From: Bradyrhizobium japonicum USDA 6 | GTDB taxonomy: Bacteria; Pseudomonadota; Alphaproteobacteria; Rhizobiales; Xanthobacteraceae | Reading direction: 5' to 3' | DNA length: 64,000 bases | NCBI RefSeq assembly: GCF_000284375.1 | Contig: NC_017249.1 | Span: forward strand, 124,001 to 188,000 | The notes under the pieces: generated by a model | Told to the model about the DNA's origin: nothing | The model's input: the letters and a program-made list of their open reading frames with translations, nothing else | Databases searched by the model: none | In this document: piece after piece, positions 61,014 through 64,000 of the stretch | How the letters are laid out: the number at the start of each line of letters is the position of its first letter | Position numbering within the stretch: position 1 is the first letter of the stretch | Translations under genes and position numbers: made by a program

Positions 61014-61673
61014 GTGACGTCCTTTCTCGATCCCCTCATATCCTTCGTTTCGGCCCATGCGTGGCTGGCCTATCTGACCCTGTTCCTGGCCGCGCTGCTC
61101 GAAGCCGTTCCGGTGGTGGGGTCGGTGATCCCCGGCTCGACCATCATTCTGGCGCTGAGCGCGCTGGTTCCGGGCGGGGAATTGAAGCTGCAATGGGTGC
61201 TGCTGGCGGCGGCGATCGGCGCCGTGCTGGGGGACGGCTCGGCCTACTGGATCGGGCACCGGCGGCAGCGCGAGATCCTCAATACCTGGCCGCTGACCAA
61301 CTATCCGCGCGTGGTTGCCGAGAGCGAAAGCTTCTTCGACCGCTTCGGCACCTGGGCCGTGTTCTTCGCCCGTTTCGTGCCGCCGATCCGCGCCTTCGTG
61401 CCCGTCACCGCCGGCGCGCTGGGGATGACCCCCGCAAAGTTTTATGCCGTGAATATCCCGGCGATCCTGCTCTGGGCTCCCGCGCATGTGCTGCCGGGCG
61501 TCCTGGCGGTATCGGCCCTCCACCAATATTTCGGCGTGCCGCACCATGGGCATCCGTTCAAGCACATCTGGATCTTGATGGTGGTGGCCGTGGCGATCAT
61601 CGGCGGCCTTGGCATCTGGTACTACCGCCGCCGGCAGAACGGCCTCGTCGCGACGTCCAAGCCGCGGGGTTAG
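61014..61673 (+). CDS. DedA-family membrane protein
   Basis: A 219-residue inner-membrane protein from GTG 61014. TLFLAALLEAVPVVGSVIPGSTIILALSAL holds the family's first conserved Glu and the re-entrant PG..., then GDGSAYWIGHRRQR, and FFARFVPPIRAFVPVTAGALGM with the conserved R-x3-R. DedA proteins are thought to act in lipid flipping and proton-motive-force maintenance; some are undecaprenyl-phosphate flippases. Divergent from cobS. A longer in-frame start further upstream lacks signals. Confidence 0.9.
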   Translation: MTSFLDPLISFVSAHAWLAYLTLFLAALLEAVPVVGSVIPGSTIILALSALVPGGELKLQWVLLAAAIGAVLGDGSAYWIGHRRQREILNTWPLTNYPRVVAESESFFDRFGTWAVFFARFVPPIRAFVPVTAGALGMTPAKFYAVNIPAILLWAPAHVLPGVLAVSALHQYFGVPHHGHPFKHIWILMVVAVAIIGGLGIWYYRRRQNGLVATSKPRG

Positions 61674-61703
61674 TGCGGAGGACGGCGCACTCGCAGAGAG
61701 ATT

Positions 61704-62915
61704 CTAACTAGCCCGCCGCCCCGGTGCCGGCCCCACATACCTTGCCCGCGGCCTGATCAGCTTGCCGAACTGCAATTGCTCGCTGGCGTGCGCGATCCAG
61801 CCGACGCTGCGGGCCATCGCGAACAGCGCGAGCTCGCTGCCCAAGGGCAGGCGCAGCGCGTGCACGAGGACGGCGAGCGCATAGTCGATGTTGACGAGCT
61901 CGCCGGTGGCTTCGATGATCCGCTCCGGCACTTCGCGCGTGAATTTTCGTGGCGCGCCGGCACGCGCCAGCGCGTTCAGCAGCGACTGCGCGCGGGGATC
62001 GCCGCGCTTGTAGACACCGTGGCCGAAGCCGGCAAAGCGCTCACCTAGGGCGACGCGCTCGCGAACCATCGGGGCGACATCGCGATCGATCAGCGTCTTG
62101 ACGAGCTGCGAGGCCAGCACGCCGGCGCCGCCATGCTTCGGCCCTTTCAACGCGGCGAGGCCGGCGATGACGGAGTCATAGAGGTTGAGGCCGGTCGATG
62201 CCGCGCAGCGCGCGGTGAAGGTCGAGGCGTTCAATTCGTGATCGGCGAGCAGCACCAGAGCGCGGCGGATGAGGTCGGGCGCGTGCTTGTTGTCGGGCGC
62301 CCAGGCCTTCGCGATCTGCTGGTGCAGCGGCTCGGATGACGGCTCGGCGTTGAGCATGGTCGCGACCAGGAGGCGGACAATGCGCCCGCCGACCATCGCC
62401 CGGCCATCGGGCGCGCGGGTGTAGGCACGCGCGTCCGCGCTGGTCGCAAGCGCCAGCACTGCGATGGCACGGTCGATCGGCGCGGCGCGGCGGGCGGCCT
62501 CCGCGATTGCGCGCATCTCGTCGGAGATCTGGGGCTGATTGTCCGGCGTGAAGGGATCGACGTCGGAGACGTCCCACAGCAGCGTCGCCGTGTGCTCCAG
62601 CGTGTCGTTCTCGGCGAGATCGACGCAATTGACGCCGCGGTAGATCGCGCCCTCCTCGGTGATGGTCGAGATCTCCGTGTCCATGACAGGCAGGTCGGCA
62701 TCGAAGCTGCGCAAGCCACGCGGCTCCGGCGACGGCACCCGGCGCTCCTTGAGGGCGCGCACGTCCTCGGCCCGATAGCGGTTCTTGCGCGAATCCGGCG
62801 TCGGCTCGGAGCGGATCAGGCCACGGCTGACATAGGCGTAGAGCGTGGCCGGCGAGATCGCGAGCTCGGCGGCAGCTTCCCGGGCCGACAGATAGAGTTC
62901 CTCGGAATTATTCAT
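61704..62915 (-). CDS. citrate-synthase-family protein with N-terminal HTH domain
   Basis: A 403-residue fusion. Residues 1-62 are a MerR/excisionase-like helix-turn-helix: LYLSAREAAAELAISPATLYAYVSRGLIRSEPTPDSRKNRYRAEDVRAL. The rest is citrate synthase: the first His is in GPKHGGAGVL, the second in GFGHGVYKRGDPRA, and Asp in VNIDYALAV. The oxaloacetate-binding triad thus seems intact. It may be an enzyme that senses its own metabolite to regulate itself or the divergent gene at 62995. An inverted-repeat cluster lies just upstream. Confidence 0.9.
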   Translation of the reverse strand: MNNSEELYLSAREAAAELAISPATLYAYVSRGLIRSEPTPDSRKNRYRAEDVRALKERRVPSPEPRGLRSFDADLPVMDTEISTITEEGAIYRGVNCVDLAENDTLEHTATLLWDVSDVDPFTPDNQPQISDEMRAIAEAARRAAPIDRAIAVLALATSADARAYTRAPDGRAMVGGRIVRLLVATMLNAEPSSEPLHQQIAKAWAPDNKHAPDLIRRALVLLADHELNASTFTARCAASTGLNLYDSVIAGLAALKGPKHGGAGVLASQLVKTLIDRDVAPMVRERVALGERFAGFGHGVYKRGDPRAQSLLNALARAGAPRKFTREVPERIIEATGELVNIDYALAVLVHALRLPLGSELALFAMARSVGWIAHASEQLQFGKLIRPRARYVGPAPGRRAS

Positions 62916-62916
62916 A

Positions 62917-62946
62917 TTGATTTATGTAATCAAGATTGATCAATCT
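62917..62946. promoter_or_regulatory. inverted-repeat operator candidate between the two citrate-synthase genes
   Basis: TTGATT-TATGT-AATCAA (62917-62933) overlaps AGATTGATCAATCT (62933-62946), giving a cluster of TTGAT/ATCAA half-sites in an AT-rich patch. It directly abuts the start of the HTH-citrate synthase gene and is ~50 bp from the divergent start. It is a natural site for auto- and cross-regulation by the HTH domain. Spacing does not fit a FixK/FNR box. Confidence 0.55.
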
Positions 62947-62994
62947 GTCGAGAGGACCGATTTTCTCCTGGTGCAGTGCAAAGGAGATTGGGTC

Positions 62995-64000
62995 ATGAAC
63001 ATCCACCTCACCAAAAGCCAGATCGGGCTGGACGGCGTTCCCGCGGCCGAGACCGTGCTGAGCCATGTCGATGGCGAGCGCGGCGAGCTGATCATCGCCG
63101 GCGAGCATGTCGGCACCCTCGCAAGCCAGTCGAGCTTCGAGGGCGTCACCGCCCGGCTCTGGAACGGCGCGAGCAAGACCAGCTTAAGCGAAGCCAATGT
63201 GCGGGCGAGCCTGGGCGCAGCGCGCGAGCGAGCGTTCGCGCGGTTGCCGGAGCTGTTGCCGGCGACACGCGGCATGGGCATCGTCGACGGGTTCCGAGCG
63301 GCAGTCGCGGGCCTGCGCGCGGAGAACGGGCTGGAACATGAGGCGACGATCGTCGGCGCGTTTCCGGTGATCGCAGGCGCGCTGGTCCTTCGTGCCAAGG
63401 GATTGGAGCCGGTCGCGCCCGATCCAAATGCGAGCCACGCCGCCGATACGCTGCGGATGCTGCGCGGCGCCTCAACGGAGCCGCGTGAGGTCGCGGCGCT
63501 GGACGCCTATTTCGTCACGGTCTGCGACCACGGCATGAACGCTTCGACCTTCGCGACGCGCGTGGTGGCCTCGACGCAGGCCGACCTGTTCGCCGCCATC
63601 ACCGCCGGATACTGCGCGCTGACCGGTCCCTTGCACGGCGGCGCGCCGGAGCCGGTGCTGGAAATGCTCGATGCGATCGGCTCCAGCGAACGCGTCAAGC
63701 CATGGGTCGATGCGGCCCTCGCCCGCGGCGAGCGGCTGATGGGCTTTGGCCATCGCGTCTATCGCGTGCGCGATCCGCGCGCCGACGTGCTCAAGGCCGC
63801 GATCGAGCGGCTTTCGGCGGATGGCGCTGACCTGCCCTTTGCCGGCGAGGTCGAGGCCTATATCCGCAGCGCGCTGCGCAAGAAGAATCCGGACCGGCCG
63901 CTGGAGACGAATGTGGAGTTCTTCACGGCGATTCTGCTCGATGCTCTCGCCATTCCACGCCAAGCCTTCACGCCGATCTTCGCCGCGGCGCGTGCAGCGG
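62995..64000 (+). CDS. citrate-synthase-family protein (partial, runs off the window)
   Basis: The first ~335 residues of a citrate/methylcitrate synthase-like enzyme without HTH. The active-site His motifs are GPLHGGAPEPV and GFGHRVYRVRDPRAD; the third acidic position is Glu in TNVEFFTAILLDAL instead of the usual Asp, a variant seen in some family members. ATG at 62995 follows AAAGGAGATTGGGTC. It is divergent from the HTH-fused paralog and may form a functional pair with it. The main TCA citrate synthase is probably elsewhere. Confidence 0.9.
   Translation, partial: MNIHLTKSQIGLDGVPAAETVLSHVDGERGELIIAGEHVGTLASQSSFEGVTARLWNGASKTSLSEANVRASLGAARERAFARLPELLPATRGMGIVDGFRAAVAGLRAENGLEHEATIVGAFPVIAGALVLRAKGLEPVAPDPNASHAADTLRMLRGASTEPREVAALDAYFVTVCDHGMNASTFATRVVASTQADLFAAITAGYCALTGPLHGGAPEPVLEMLDAIGSSERVKPWVDAALARGERLMGFGHRVYRVRDPRADVLKAAIERLSADGADLPFAGEVEAYIRSALRKKNPDRPLETNVEFFTAILLDALAIPRQAFTPIFAAARAA

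Noticed and set aside
62917..62946. FixK/FNR box upstream of the citrate-synthase pair
   Set aside because: The TTGAT and ATCAA half-sites are separated by seven bases, or overlap with none, and not by the four bases a FixK box needs.

Overview
The window looks like chromosomal DNA of a high-GC alphaproteobacterium, most likely Bradyrhizobium or a close relative. The reasons are the overall coding style, a BA14K protein, a seven-iron ferredoxin, a CarD regulator with a Lys/Ala-rich tail, split cobS and cobT with a GNAT gene between them, a RegB/RegA redox pair, and several families of palindromic intergenic repeats. Assignment to genus is inference.

Layout. 1-13.1 kb: the end of an acyl-CoA dehydrogenase, an AraC regulator divergent from an alpha/beta hydrolase, an amidohydrolase, a BA14K protein and a tRNA-Arg(CCT) whose 3' end is repeated 1.7 kb away. 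Next comes a four-gene catabolic operon (acyl-CoA ligase, RraA-like aldolase, cupin, TctC-type binding protein), then a secreted hydrolase and a PanE-like reductase. 13.2-21.6 kb: YidB and YeaQ-type small proteins, then a fatty or aromatic acyl-CoA degradation region (SDR, paired acyl-CoA dehydrogenases, two enoyl-CoA hydratases, a VOC protein, an ABC binding protein). Two loci of this region share an inverted-repeat operator candidate. 21.9-25.1 kb: a secreted nuclease-like gene and an M48 lipoprotein gene split by an IS5-family element. 25.2-34.1 kb: cytochrome c, an MHS-type transporter, and a compact cyoABCD-surf1-regB-regA run coupling a quinol oxidase to a redox-sensing two-component system. 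A perfect 23-bp palindrome lies upstream of cyoA.

34.3-42.1 kb: carD, fdxA, an S4 RNA-binding gene with no canonical start, a 1126-residue SUV3-like helicase with a disordered tail, a DUF3108 protein and rpmB. 42.2-46.3 kb is an AT-richer island between the rpmB terminator and a decayed DUF2235 fragment. It carries a Mrr-like nuclease, a small middle protein, a DUF2326 SMC/RecF-type ATPase and a HEPN-type protein with an Rx4H motif. This fits an ABC-three-component conflict system with a HEPN ribonuclease candidate as fourth gene, and it is the most interesting locus here.

46.5-51.8 kb: an HTH/coiled-coil gene, a second short ftsZ, a coiled-coil protein, a DUF2235 lipase-like protein and a PilZ protein. 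52.1-64 kb: an Old Yellow Enzyme, a membrane protein with two alpha/beta-hydrolase motifs, cobT/GNAT/cobS, a DedA protein, and two divergent citrate-synthase-family genes. One of the two carries an N-terminal DNA-binding domain, and an inverted-repeat cluster lies between them. Many intergenic regions are filled with hairpin repeats of at least four families.
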